Assembly (NCBI GenBank): GCA_030248295.1
Contig: JASANH010001463.1
Coordinates: 372,001-436,000, forward strand
Source: Mesodorylaimus sp. YZB2_4
Taxonomy: Eukaryota; Nematoda; Enoplea; Dorylaimida; Dorylaimidae
Direction of reading: 5' to 3'
Length of the DNA: 64,000 nucleotides
In this document: positions 35,280 to 47,429 of the stretch, piece after piece
How positions within the stretch are numbered: position 1 is the stretch's first letter
Layout: the number at the start of each line of letters is the position of its first letter
Position numbers and translations under genes: made by a program
The notes under the pieces: model-generated
Told to the model about the DNA's origin: nothing
Seen by the model: only the letters and a program-made list of their open reading frames with translations
The model's database searches: none

Positions 35280-38200
35280 TCTCTTATAAACCGCTTTTTT
35301 GTCAAATTAGTCGACGAAAATTCCTCAATTCCTCGTCAAATGTCAATCGAAGAAAATAATTCAATTAAACCTCAATTTTCAATTTCATTTTATTCAAATT
35401 CCATTTCAAATTCAAATTTTGATGATTTTCAAAATCGAAAACACTACGATTCGTATCCGTCGACCGTCTGTCATCCTTTGCAGTCCGTGCGAGGACTAGC
35501 TAAGGCTAGAGCGTGGAATATTTCGAATCGTCTCGCCTTCGTCCACAACTGACGCCGGACGCGGCTGCTCGCCTCGGTCGACTGCTGGCGTTTGGAGACG
35601 GACCGTGAAATCGATGCGTCACAACCTAGTCCCCCGTCCAACCAAATGCTGCCACACGTTCTCCACTAATAACAATAATCAAACGTCCATCAAATTTCGT
35701 AAGACGATTTATTTCCAAAAAATTATGCACCTGGCCTAAAAATAGAAAAGAAAAATCCATTATTTCCTAGGATGACCACTCAACCACTGGTCATTTTCAA
35801 CACACAACCTACGATCTCGCTCGCAAATACAAGGTGCCTCGTCGAAGGCTACCTTAAAAGGCACCTACTAAACAAGGCCGTCTACTCGCCTCGACCTCCA
35901 CCTGATGATGGCGGACACGGATTCGGATACCGACTACAACCCCCTGGTCTAACAGAAAGCAGGTGCGCCCAGGGTTATCCTCATGTAAATGAGACCGTCC
36001 ATCACGCCCTGCGCACACATCGGTCAATCTCGTATGGCCCTCGGTGCAATCAAATCCGCCCCCCAGTCCTCGCCAAATAGAGCAGTCGACCAGCACAGCT
36101 TACCCTGGCATCCCCGTAGGCCACACTAAACACGCCTGTAAGACCCGCTCTCGAACTCTTGGCTTTACTTTCGCTTCGCACCCTCCAACCTAACGTATCG
36201 TCGAGTGCCTGTTTTGGAATTCAGAAAGGTGTGTATTCACAGCACATTCCAATGCTGCCCGCTTCTATGGCAAACACCGACTTGAATGGGAAAACAGCCA
36301 ATAGGTCGACTAATCATGACACGCTCACACCAGTCGACTGGCACCGCCAACAACCAGCCTCCTAATTAGGTCTTCCCCTCCCCTCCCTCATCTAATTATA
36401 ACACGGCACTCGACAACGTCTAATCCTTACTCGACAATCGAATTCCCAGGCGTCGACATAAACATTAGAAAAAGTGCATTTACCAACTCCTTCAACCCAA
36501 ACCAGACCCAGCCTAGCCTCGGTCAACAACATGCACTCCATCGACAACAGTCAAAATAAGTGTTTTTAGTTTTTTAACCAAACACCCTCTTTATCCTTCA
36601 TTACATTCTTTCGTTTTGGCGAATTAAAAATAAACAATTTCGACTAAAAAAAAAGTTTTCTCGCCCGGCAAATGTCTCTCTTTGGCCCTTTGACTTTTCA
36701 ACGTGAGGACTTAAAATTTTCTAAAGTAAGGAGTGGCCTAATAGTAGGCCAGCAGAAAACGATCGTCTATGACCATGGTGACACGCCCGAGGCGTTCATA
36801 CAATCATCGAGCGGAAAAACGAACAGCGTCAAGGTCGAAGAAAGAAATCTTTGCCAGCACACGATCGTCTTCATTGTTCGTCCACCCCCACACCAAACAT
36901 TATTTGATCTCGGCCGAAAAAGGAAATAGGCTGACGTGAATTTTGCCGCGTCGCAAGCGCAACTAAAAATTCTTTTCCATTCAACTTTATCCACTCTCCT
37001 TTTCCCACCCGCCGTCTCCAGTCGGATAGGATAAGAGTAAGAAGACGTAGGTTTATTTGTATAATAAGAGTATAGATTGTAAATAATCTATCAATCTCTC
37101 CAAACTCACTTTCGCCTCGACGCGTCCTATCCTATGTAACGACGAGACAACTACTCAAATTGGGCATCGTAGGCACAATGATTCAAGGACGACAAAACGA
37201 TGAGTTCAGGGTCTTCTCTTGGGCCAAAACACGAGACCATCGAATATTTGGCCCTTCAATAAACACCAGTTACCGCAAGCTATCCTTCCTACCTCGCCTC
37301 GTATACTTCCTCGCATGCCGATTGGGCAAACCTTAAAGAAAGGTGACAGCCACGGGTGCGGGCATGATTTCATTACATGAACTCCATGAAAGCAACCATT
37401 TGTAAACACCGTAATAATAAGAGACCTAAAGCGAATCGGATGGAAAAATGTGCAAAGGCCAGCTTGCTTGAATAAACTACCATTAATGCGTAAAACGTCC
37501 TTTGCCACCCGCCCTATCTCGTCCTACCTGCATCGTATTCACCAGCAAGCAGGCGAGTCGAGTGAGAAAGTTAAATAGAACGGTGGAGAAACAGAACGAA
37601 CATGAGCTGGTCAAGCCCATTTAGCCATGCCCATCGCAAACCCTGTTTGCGAGGACAGTTTAACCAAAAATCTATTTGTCCAAGACACACGCCCATTTTT
37701 TCTTTGCCTACGTCCATTAGCATGAAACCGCCCTCCTTGATCTTCATTCGCCGACATCCTGTCGAATAAGGCTGGCGTCTTGCCGTCCGGATACGACTAG
37801 CCTTGACCGTGGAAACTGGGTTGATTAAACAACAACCTGGTCAAACAGGGTAAAACCAAAAATTAACAACCATCAGTCTACTCTTCCAAACCGACCCGAA
37901 GCCATGTAAAAAGCAAAGGTACCATATCGGTTTCTCAGCCCTAACAAAGCGAAAATGAATACGCGGACAAACACACGGTATACGTTAATGATAGGGCAAA
38001 AATGCAAGAAAGGAAGTCGGATATGACCATGTTCAACGGCATGAACTCAACTGGTAAAACTAATTTTGCTAAAATATTTTTGTCTCACCTGATAAACGAA
38101 GGTCATTGAGGATATGGAAAATAAAATGGATCGCTGAAAAACCCAAATTTATTCAATTTGGACAGATCTCCTCGGTCCATCTGAAAAGAAAAACACAGTG

Positions 38201-39649
38201 GAAAAAAATCCTGTGCTTTATACGCCATTTCCAGGAAAATGATTCGGCAAAAAAGCAGTATTCAAAATTGAAACGAAGGATTGAAAATTATTTGGAAAAA
38301 ATCATAAGAAAATACCAATTTCAAGATTTTATAATAAAAAATTCTGCAAAAAACAAAACCAAACCGCGCTGTCTGCTAGGTACACTTGCAATAAGCAGCG
38401 AGAAAGGCGCGAAATTCGAAATTTGAATTAATTGTGTAATAACAAGATTTTGCTTAGTTTTGGCGGAAGAATTTTTATTTTGAAAAGCATTCGTGAATAA
38501 AAGTCATTATTGTTTTTCTATGAGTAATCCTCAGCAATCACTCGCGGAGAGGCTAAGGAGTGACTCACATTCTCTGCGGAAAGGGAGGCCAGGCCAGCTG
38601 TCGTTAGGTCTTTATGACCACCCTAGTAATTACTACCTCGACTCGAGAGCTGGCTGCCCTTTCCGAACGCATGATTCATAGTGGACAGAGGCAGGTGTGG
38701 TCGCGGGGCTTAGATGGCTATCTGAAACCATATTTTACACCTTTCTGGCAGAATGTGGCATTCTAGCCAGGGAAAGTAAAATTTAAATTTAAATGGCCCA
38801 GGAGATTTTTTAGGTATCTTAGAGTAGAATATACTGTATTCCCCGCTTCGAGGGAATGACATTTTCCGGGCTTGTGTTCCTGTTAGCCGTGCAACTCACA
38901 AATCTAGGTTTAGTGCAGGGTGATGCCTGATGACAGTCAAAAGCTTGAATTTGTGTTCAGCTTGCTTACGTGATAATGTAAAGTTATCAGTTCTGTAAAG
39001 GTGTATCGACCTAGCAAAAGTACAGTGCACGCACATGCACGGCTAACAGAACAAACACATCAGGTAGACAGGTGTTCCCCACCCAAGCGTGCACCTTATA
39101 AGCCACCTCGGCTCACATTGGCTTGGGTGAACCAGTTTGGAGTGCGGGTAAGCCTGGCCAACCTGCTATACCACCAGTTCCCTCCAGGAGATCGGTCAAT
39201 TGGCGTCAGTTGGCCACGATCAGTGCCAAGGCCATTCCTTCAGCTATAAAGGAAATTCCATTTGCGAGCCGTGGGAAAGTTGGAGACTGGTCACATGGGT
39301 GTTTACTGAGAATAATGAGGTCATAGGGGCGTGTCTGCTGTGTCAACACACGACAATAATGGACAACCTGCTGGTGGCACTCCATGCACAAACAGCCCAC
39401 ACTCTTCCTCCATTTTCAAAAGCACAGCACTTCTCGAAGAATAGAGAAGCAATCTTGGAAAAAGCACTCTGTTTATACTTGGACTTCACCAGTTCCGGTT
39501 AGCTTTCAGAAAACCAGAAAACATTATTTGGGACAAAGGAAGATGGGAAAACGTACTCTAGTATTATCAGCGAGTGGGGCGAAGATGCACAAGACTTGTC
39601 TGAGGGATAAACCAGGCAGGGGCCTGTCATAGATGAGATACTAAATGCG
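35280..39649. other. Spacer upstream of the CCDC88 gene
   Basis: The CCDC88 5' UTR and promoter must lie here, but no TATA or initiator was certain. Near 36790-36830 a gttcataca...gagcggaaaaacg stretch is a MITE C relic. Frames at 36672-36929 and 38106-38426 show no domain and biased composition. No gene is supported. Confidence 0.45.
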
Positions 39650-39663
39650 GGACAATGCATTGT

Positions 39664-40097
39664 TTTTGTGTTTTTGAATTTTTGTAGACCGAAGCCCGTT
39701 TTGCCATGGCTGGCCAGCAGTCAAACCTTATAAAGCAGGGCTGTGCAGTGACCAGCACACACAGCAGCGTCCCTCTGCGTGTCTCCACTAGGAGCACCTC
39801 GACGCGAGGGGATCCAGGACTGGACACCGACTTCCTCGGACGATGGCCGGGGGCTTGAAACCCTGTCAGTGTTCGACAGCCGAGACTGTCTACTCATTTG
39901 GCGTCCGTCTCTCCACTCAAAGCACCTCGACGGTACCGGGTGCGTCACCCACGGCCTGGCGTGCAAGGTCAGCGAGGGTTTATGGTTCGCAAACCGACTT
40001 CCTGCACAGGGGATCGAACCCGGGACGAGTCTAGCCACTCGCTCCCAAGCAATACGGAGAGACGAATGCCAAACCGCTGCACCACCCGCGGCCGCTT
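39664..40097 (-). repeat. tRNA-derived SINE, family I, copy 2 (with target duplication)
   Basis: This is the best-preserved copy. Minus strand: gcggccgcgggtggtgcagc, then box-B-like gggttcgatcccc (about 40009-40022), ending in an A-rich tail. The flanking ggacaatgcattgt (39650-39663) and ggacgatgcattgt (40098-40111) are a 14-bp target duplication with one mismatch, proving retroposition. Confidence 0.9.
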
Positions 40098-40181
40098 GGA
40101 CGATGCATTGTGATATACCCCTCTCAACCGCAGTTTTGAGTTTTACTCAAAACTCAAATTTAAATCAATTCGTTAGTTCAA

Positions 40182-40245
40182 TTTAAATCGAGGCAACTCC
40201 AAAAATTTTTGAGGTCAAACATTTTTGGAGCTGCCTCGATTTAAA
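40182..40245. repeat. Isolated 25-bp stem hairpin
   Basis: tttaaatcgaggcaactcc pairs with ggagctgcctcgatttaaa. The arms are 25 nt including aaaaat/attttt, with one mismatch and a 14-nt loop. A second perfect hairpin (agttttgagt-ttt-actcaaaact) lies at 40133-40155. The size would suit a small-RNA precursor or a collapsed MITE. Confidence 0.6.
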
Positions 40246-40519
40246 CACGACTTTTAAGTGAAACAGGCTGGGCTCTTGTGGTTTTAGTGCATCCTGGGCA
40301 CACAGTGGTTCTCGGCCTCAGGTCGACGAGGAAGCATTTGTCGCAGGATCAAAAAGTGGTTATATGGCCAAGCAGCTTATGATCAGAAAAACAGTGCGTG
40401 CAGCAGCTCCCGAAATAAGGCCAGAGGAACACATCAGCAAGGACATCCTGTGTGGGAAGGTTGGAGGGGTGCTCCACAGCCAAGGCACCCCATTCACGAA
40501 GGGCATGTTTCCTATGTAC

Positions 40520-40600
40520 GTCTGCACTAGCTGGTATGAACTCGAGGCATCCAGTGTAAGAGGCAGACACCTAACCGACTGGGCGACGAGCTGACTGATG
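40520..40600 (-). repeat. SINE family II head (partial)
   Basis: Minus strand: tcgcccagtcggttaggtgt, ctgcctcttac, gagttcatacc. This has family II order but a degenerate box B. Confidence 0.4.
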
Positions 40601-42140
40601 AGAATTCACCTGGGTGATTTGAATCAGCGACGGCTTATGCAACCGATCACGCTCGTGAAACACGCGCCCACCACCTACGTTCTGCTTGCTAGCCGCCAGG
40701 CTCCTATCGGACGAATCCTTGCGGCGCGTAGGTGGTGCCAACTAACAGGCATGGTAGTGGGTCCTCGTGTCACGATGAGGTTCATGGGTCAGCAAGTAGC
40801 TGCGTAACCAGCGCACCCAGGCGGCCGAAGTCTCTGGGACAAGAAACTCCGACTAGAGGTGGTTAGTCTCGCGGCTATACATGCCCTACAAACATCGATT
40901 GTGAGACGATTCCCCCACTGTGTCGTTTGCCCCACCGTGCCTGGTGGGTGAAACGACTCACTGAGACATGCGACGTTTCCTCACTGAGACGATTCCCCCA
41001 CCATCAGTTTTCAGAAACTGCGGCTATTCAAATTTCGATCCTTCGTATGGGAATAGGTACTAATCCACAAATCTTCATCGCTTATCCTAGAAGACATGAA
41101 ATATGCTAAAATACTACACGATTTTGTTGAATCATCGTTCGACTGCCATGCTCCAAAAGCCATGTTGTGATAGGGCCTAAAATGCTTGCTTCACGTTTCC
41201 TCCTTGGACCAACGCTCGCCTGGTTCAAGGACAAAGAAGACGAGCCTAATGTATCGCGAATGAGAAAATTACTTTGCCAAAATCTGCAGCTGTTACAGTG
41301 GTGAATTCACCCAAGTTCCACTGCCGAAATTTATGTCTTCTGTTTTTCCCGATTCACAATGAGATAGTTCTATCCGTACATCTGGATTTGAAACATGTCT
41401 TCATTGGCACAGAAAACCTGGTCTGGTCTTACTTACATTCGTACTGGCAGCGTAAGTTGGGAGTCTGCAATGATAATTCTGTAATAAGTAGGGAGTTCAA
41501 AAAGTTTGTAGCCTGAATACCTTGCACATTGAGCTGCAGCACCAAACTTGTACTTTGCACTGCCCCTCTTACCCTACAAGCCAAGCCTATCATCCTATCA
41601 CACACGTGCTGCCTTTTGCGACCCAAGTCGTACCTGCCTGCATATCATAAGAAACTTATGGTGGGGGAGACGACACGGTGGGGGGAATCGACCAAGTTGG
41701 GGAATCGTCACGGGACCCAAACATCAACCCGAGAGGTTGACGACTCCCAGCCAGGAGAAATATCGATCTCCCGGCCGCCAGGAATACTGGTTACTGCTGC
41801 TGCCTTACCTATGCTCGCACAGTTTCACCAGTGACTGTTATCAGTTGTCCGGCCGGGCCATGCTCGACTGTCAAGTTGACGATGAGCGTCAGCTCGGTGA
41901 CAGAGGGAACCCAGGGGAAGAATCCAGCCCAGTCTTCTATCAATATCTACATTTCCATCTCGCCGACCCTATTCACGCTTGGGATAAGGCCGAGTGCACC
42001 CGCCAAAGTGAGAGTCTACGCAGGATTTCGCCGTGGCGTTGCTTCACCTCCCGTTTTATGCGTCATTTTTTCTGGATACAGTGTACTTTACATCTAAAGA
42101 ATCTCACTAATCAGCTACTTGTAAATTTGCTCTTAAATTT
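40601..42140. other. Stretch without recognised gene
   Basis: A direct repeat of gagacgattccccca occurs at about 40903 and 40989. The sequence at 40810-40890 resembles that at 48010-48170 with a deletion. No N-terminal phosphatase exons (GDxHG, GNHE) were found ahead of the fragment that starts at 42150. Confidence 0.4.
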
Positions 42141-42149
42141 CAAGAAATT

Positions 42150-42733
42150 TTTAATGGAAGCACTGCCAAGAGATCAATGAATGTCACGGTGAAACAGCGA
42201 TACAGCGAGCAGCTCTGGCGGGACTTCAACGTAAGTTGCCGCGCTCTTCTCATTCTGACCTCATGCACACTGCCTTCAGGAGGTGTTCACGTGGATGCCG
42301 TTGGTGGGAGTGGTGGACGGCTCGATCATTTGCATGCACGGCGGTATCCCGACAAAGCCGCTGAGAAGTTTGGACGAGCTGCGGGACCTGGCCATGCCCA
42401 TCCAATCGCCCCGGGACAACGAAGTGGTGGCCGACCTTCTCTGGTCCGATCCGTCCGAGGACGTTGATGGTCAGCGAGTGATCATGGTTGTCTTTGCTTA
42501 GAATGCAGGCCGTTCTGTTTAGACTTTGTTCCGAACCCGCGCGGCTTGGGTCATCAGTTCGGCGAGAAGCAAGTGACCGAGTTCCTCAAGCAACACGGTC
42601 TGAGAACGGTGGTTCGAGCGCACCAGGTAAAGGCTTGTACTCGTTTTGCACTGGCTCACCAAGTTATCTCTTTCAGGTTTTCAAAGAAGGCTTAGTTCTT
42701 CGGTTTTTCAACGTGACAAAACTATTTTATTGA
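42150..42733 (+). pseudogene. PP1-like Ser/Thr phosphatase fragment
   Basis: Exons up to 42230, then 42280-42469, 42523-42626 and 42677-42733, join in phase. They encode the middle of a PP1-type phosphatase: SEQLWRDFN, EVFTWMPLVGVVDGSIICMH with MHGG (active-site His), LLWSDPSEDV, then NPRGLGHQFGE, TEFLKQHGL and RAHQ (metal-site His). Introns are about 50 bp. The upstream metal-binding part (GDxHG, GDxVDRG, GNHE) is missing. After HQ the sequence VFKEGLVLRF departs from the family and stops. It is a partial gene or pseudogene, of the divergent PP1 type seen in some invertebrate expansions. Confidence 0.6.
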
Positions 42734-42742
42734 TTTTAAAAG

Positions 42743-42911
42743 GATCAGTCCAGTAGACTTGGCTGTCAGTTCGAGAACGACTGATCTAAAAATTCCGACG
42801 GATCCGAAGACGCAGGCGAAAAATATGGGGGGAAAGATGCGCGTGCGTGGCAAAGCGGGTGGCATCATCAACTGCTACATCAGTGTGACCCGTTGTGCTC
42901 GAATTGGATAA
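42743..42911 (+). CDS. Peptide-precursor terminal exon, locus A
   Basis: The frame from a possible acceptor (tttaaaag, 42742) ends GGIINCYISVTRCARIG then TAA. The last 12 residues match locus B (47315-47426) except Ile for Val, and the DNA differences in that segment are mostly synonymous (tgt/tgc, gct/gcc, cga/cgt). This points to selection on the peptide. The upstream part is basic (KMRVRGK). No signal-peptide exon was found ahead of it; the phosphatase fragment lies there instead. It may be an orphan exon or use a distant first exon. Confidence 0.45.
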
Positions 42912-43679
42912 CATGATCGCAGTGTCCCGAAACATGCGCAATGATAGACATTCGGTGTTGATGACACTCTGGAATACTTTCTTGACTTTTTCGAGAATTA
43001 TCTAAGAAAGATTATTTTTCTAATGTAGTTTTGTCTAACCTTGAAAATGTAGCGACTGCCACCAGAATTATCCAAATCATACTGTGGCCTAATCCACCTT
43101 CTGACCACCTGACTCCACTCGCTCATGATTCGGCAGAACGTTCTAGCACTCGCATGATTGCCCACATCGGTCTCTCCCTTGCATTAGCACGAGATCGTTC
43201 GAGAAACCCTTGCTGCATGTGGAAACTGTGCAAAAGCGACAAGTGGGCATAAGCACGAGCGGCATTTCCACATGTTTGAAGTATCTAGCGGGCCAAGCTC
43301 ATCAAACTTGAACACGTGTAGTTAGTTGCCTTGCTCCGACTTTGAGCATTGTATGATCGTTAGCCATATCATTTCCATTGGCTGATTCTTGAAAAAAATC
43401 ACCACGCCAAAGTTTTTGTGATTCGCATTTACGAAGATTAAGGGCATCTATATTACGTAAGACTTCATTTCCCCAACTTGGCTCATATGATAGACGTGAA
43501 TGTCCATTGGCAGCTGTGAAAGAAATTTCATAAATGCACGCAGCGTTGTCTTCAGTTCATGCATTGTTAAATAAAGAAAAAGCGGAACTAAAAAGTGTTG
43601 ATGGGTCCGCCACAAAAATATTCTGAGAATATCTGTCCACCCTCTCCTGCGTCATAGTAGATTAAAATGACATAATGTA

Positions 43680-44015
43680 CATCATGTCATCCGACACACG
43701 CACAATGAGCCGCAGGTTGGACAGTTTGATAATGCCATCCGGTTTCCCACGCAAATGCTGCCTGGCGATGAGTCTTCAGACTCGTTTGACCCGGCACTCT
43801 TCCTACCTGATAGATGTGCCTCTCTTCCTGATCTGTTCTTTTTTGACGAGGGAAATTCGTTTCTGTTATGTTGCGCAGGAAACTTGCATAGATTGCCCTT
43901 ATTTTCCAACTTCCCCATCGCCATCATTGAATGATGTCAGAGTTAAGCAATCTATGAGCGCAATGGCCAAGCCAATCCCTGTTGATGATAAGCTCCGAGA
44001 AAGGTCTGATCATGT
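43680..44015 (-). pseudogene. Peptide gene copy, locus C (decayed)
   Basis: On the minus strand, 44015-43895 aligns with exon 1 and leader of locus B (cattgcgctcat..., gcttaactctgacatcattc), but the ATG is lost and stops occur. Further on, 43760-43680 has cgtgggaaaccggatggcat, which aligns with cgtggcaaagcgggtggcat of locus A. After one extra base a frame reads NCPTCGSLCVCRMT, keeping the C-x6-C spacing. It is an inverted, broken paralogue. Confidence 0.45.
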
Positions 44016-44934
44016 CACCCTAAAGGCCGCAATCCTAGATTAGGTTTCTCCTTTTTGGCAAGAGAATCTAAATTCAAACGACGCAAGTTTCTTGAGGAGC
44101 AATATTTTCGGTTGACAAAAATTTATTAGGTGATGGCATTGTACTGCACGTACATGATGGCATGTGAAGAGAGCAGCAATCCCCTGTGAGAGAGAGAGCT
44201 CGAGAAAGCATGTGAGAAGACGCAGGGTTCAGGAGATGCATATTGTTTCGATACAAGAAAAGTTCAAAATAAAATAGCTGAACATTCAACCTGTCAAGCC
44301 GAATGTTTTCGGTTTTCATCATATGAAAAAACGTTCCCTAAAAACTCGTTACATTATGTTCCATGTTCAAAGGAGGATTCCAGGGGAGAATGTTCGACTC
44401 CCGCTGGCAGTCAGGGTTAAATTTAGTCATCGAAAGAGTCTCCCCATGTCGTGTCTGTACGACTTTGTTATACGGTTTATCTACTTTATCTACTGTACTT
44501 GGTACAAATCCGTGGCTCTATCCAGTTCTAAAGAGACGATACGAATAATGGTCTAGGAACGATGCAGTGTTCATTATTCACAGTAAGTTGCGCAGCTCAA
44601 AGTCAGCACTCAGCAGTCAGAACATCACCTACGATTTGTTTTGAAGGCTGTACTGAACATGAAACGGTTTCAGGTGAAATATCGATGATTTCATCGTTCA
44701 TTTTGAGCCCCATATGCAGTTTCGGATGATTTTCCAGGTCCTGAGGGAAAGAGCAGTGACTAATCCAGCTTGTATGAAAACAAATCTTTTCATCGATATC
44801 AGATCAAATATTAACTTGATCAATCATTTATTGGAGAATCCATTGGAGCCTATAACAGACTTTTGATCTATCCGGTATCATAAGGACAATCCCTCTGCCT
44901 TAGTTGTGGGTCTATGTACTGTAGGCCCTCATAA

Positions 44935-45290
44935 TCTAGGTAGAGACCGTTTCACAGACTTCGGACGAAGCGAAATTTGAATTTCTCGCCGCAAGCTGCC
45001 AATGACAGTTTTACAGTACATGGATAAAAAGTCCCTCATTCACTTGGGCGCCTACGCGTGTCCTGCTCAGCACTTAAACGCTTTTTCAAGAGCAGCAACT
45101 AACCAGTTTTCTCAAGAAAACTATGGATTAAGCCACAAACACGGCCAAGAAAAATAAAAGTACTACAATACAACTAAAGCATGGGCTATGAAGTGAGGGC
45201 CTTTTTTATTCATGTAAAACTGTCATGGCGGCTTGTAGCGAGAAATTCAAATTTTGCATAGCACCAGACCTGCAAAATCGTTTCATGACT
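44935..45290. mobile_element. MITE-like element E, copy 2
   Basis: The left end gagaccgtttcacaga...ttctcgccgcaagctg and the right end cggcttgtagcgagaaattc... are inverted repeats matching copy 1 at 23213-23545. Non-coding. Confidence 0.65.
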
Positions 45291-45784
45291 TATGAATCTC
45301 TCATTTTGTCTGTCTATTACGACAGGGGCCACTGGTCAACCAGGGGCCACTGTGAAAAATTATCAGCATCGAAATTCATCCCTGCCTGTGTGCTGCTTTC
45401 GTGCAAAGTTTCGTTTTGAGTTGCGACAGACAGTCGGGAATGTTCCCTCCTTAGACAGAAACTCAAATAACTCACTTGACTCCCTCATGCCCTCGTCGAG
45501 TTTACGATTTTCGCAATGCCGACCTGTAAAATAAAGAATATTTATACAACGTGCCAGATATTTCAGCTGGATTGAATAATGCTGTAATCAGAATGCATTG
45601 TTTTGCATTTACCGGTCTCGACCAGCCGCCTGTAAAGAGGTTATCGTGACCTCCCCGAACATTGCAGCTTCCCTGCAAGACTCTTGGATTAACAAAGTCG
45701 TGTGCTACTCCTGCGGTTGTTATTGTCACAGTTTGTTTCCTAAAACTTTTAAGCTTGCTGCCTTCAACACTGCAATTGATTAAG

Positions 45785-46205
45785 CTAAAACATTCTCAGC
45801 TCCACCGATAACTGCTGGCCGCACCCTTGAAGGAGATTGTGCCTGTCTAAGTATTTTTGGCGTACGGCTAACGTCCTGATCATATTTGTAATTGCATCAG
45901 CGTCACCCCCAAATGACACAAAACTACATGCATTCGCAAGTATCATTAGTGGCTGCGGATTATGCCATCTACTGTGGGCAACTCATAAATCCAGCCATGT
46001 CTGCCCACTCGCCGAGTGTCTTTCGTCCACCCCAAATACCTCTGGTGTAATGTCATCAACTTGTTTGACAATGTGCATCGATTTCGCTCGACTCTGTGCT
46101 TTTTCATGGCCAATAAGGTATATGAGCTGGAATAAGGTTGTTGCCAACAACACTAAAACTGCAACTGCCATTTGCGCGAAGGAGGGACATGACCCATTTG
46201 TTTGA
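45785..46205 (-). CDS. Possible 7TM-receptor exons (C-terminal)
   Basis: The frame at 46171-45983 has a membrane-like MAVAVLVLLATTLFQLIYLI followed by a charged loop. Another at about 45960-45785 has PLMILANACSFV, then TNMIRTLAVRQKYL and stop, in the manner of a TM7 and tail. Splice sites joining them were not settled. They could belong with the TM3-TM4 exon at 49423-49655, with the peptide gene lying in between on the other strand. Weak support. Confidence 0.25.
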
Positions 46206-46889
46206 GTGACAATAACACGGGCAAAAGCCTATGTTAAACTAACCTCTCAGGAGGGTGCTCGGGTCGTGATACCAGCCACCAGTCCAAACTACTGTAAACG
46301 AAGATTTGTGTGGACTGGCCACACGGGAGCTACAGTACCTCCTCCTGGAGCTCGCGCTATCAAGCAACACAGGTAGACTGATAGTGCACCACCTAGTATG
46401 CTAGCGCTAGTATCAATAGGTGATTAAAATTCATGCTGCCATTGAGCATGTTTTCCATTTTAATTTAATAATTCTATGCGAGAAATGCACGCATTTTCTC
46501 TTCATTCTTCAATTCTATGCATGGGTTTTTCAAAGTTTTGAGCCAGCTGCTCCTCAGGTTTCAATGGTTCCTCCTCTTTCGATAAAGGTCAAGTTCCATG
46601 CAGTGTTTTGTCTTCTAGCATCATCGAGAGTCACAAGGCTTTTTTTATTTAGCAGGAGCCCCTTGCAAACTTATCTTCTAGTCAACGGCAGCACGTGATC
46701 GCCGCACGATTAGTTATTGCACAGTGTAGCGATAGCCTTTCTGAAAAGTTATCACGCGGCTAAATAGAATCTAAGCACTCTAAGCTGTAGCAATGTCACC
46801 TCCGGTGTCCTAATTACATGGCAATTTTGTGCTCGATAAGTCGAGAAATCTGAACTCCCTGTAGCGACAAAGCTCGTCCAAGCAAAGCA

Positions 46890-46922
46890 TATAAGCGGGA
46901 TGTCTCTTGGCAATGGTCAGTT
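46890..46922 (+). promoter_or_regulatory. TATA box and initiator of peptide gene B
   Basis: TATAA at 46890-46894 and TCAGTT at 46917-46922 place the A of the initiator (46919) 29 bp after the TATA box, the canonical distance. The predicted 5' UTR is then 31 nt to ATG 46950. Confidence 0.6.
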
Positions 46923-46949
46923 TTGTCCCCAGCGTATCGACGACGAGCA

Positions 46950-47426
46950 ATGAATCTGATCATTGTGCTCATGGCCTGCTTGACTCTGACATCGTTCGCT
47001 GGCGAGGTGGAGGGAAAATTGGACACTAAGGACAATGGGTAGGTGTGTTTGGCCAGCAAAGAAGGTAGTGTGTCTGGCTTCCTTGACTGCTCGCCGCATA
47101 CAGCGTATCAGTTGCCTTCGTTGGCGGCTCGATAAGCTCCTCCGGGCGAGGCAGAAATTAGTCGGGCTGATGACTCTGGCTCCTTTGACCAAGAGACATG
47201 CCTGGAAGGGTTTTAAGTCATCTTCTCCAATGTACGGCCGTTCGGCCTATCACGGGTACATAAGCAACTTTCTTGTTACAGTAAGTCAGATCTGAGAATT
47301 TCTGCTTTTTCCAGGAGGGCCATTCCGGCGGGCAAGGAGACCAGCAAAGGCAAAAAGATACGGATAAAACCGAGTAGCATCCTCCAGTGCTACATCAGTG
47401 TGACCCGTTGCGCCCGTGTGGGATGA
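46950..47426 (+). CDS. Secreted peptide precursor, locus B (66 aa)
   Basis: Two exons (46950-47038, 47315-47426) are joined by a phase-2 intron with gtaggt and ttttccag sites. The N-terminus MNLIIVLMACLTLTSFAG is a clear signal peptide. The mature part has GKK as a possible dibasic cleavage site and ends ILQCYISVTRCARVG then stop. The two cysteines (C-x6-C) could form one disulfide ring, and the final Gly could donate a C-terminal amide (CARV-amide). C-x6-C rings occur in allatostatin-C and CCHamide peptides, but the residues here match neither, so I assign no name. A related terminal exon is at 42743-42911 and a broken copy at 43680-44015. A neuropeptide or peptide hormone is the likeliest role; a defence peptide or toxin-like secretory peptide is not excluded. 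Confidence 0.6.
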
Positions 47427-47429
47427 CAA

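Noticed and set aside
38106-38426. Lys/Ile-rich 106-codon frame
   Set aside because: AT-rich composition, no domain, no splice context.
42816-42911. Reading the CYISVTRCARIG exon as the phosphatase C-terminus
   Set aside because: The phosphatase frame has already stopped, and the same peptide follows a signal peptide at 47 kb. The weak GGII resemblance to PP1 ends is not enough.
46950-47426. Naming the peptide as allatostatin-C, CCHamide or an oxytocin-type peptide
   Set aside because: Only ring size or the CYI triplet agrees; flanking residues and precursor layout do not.
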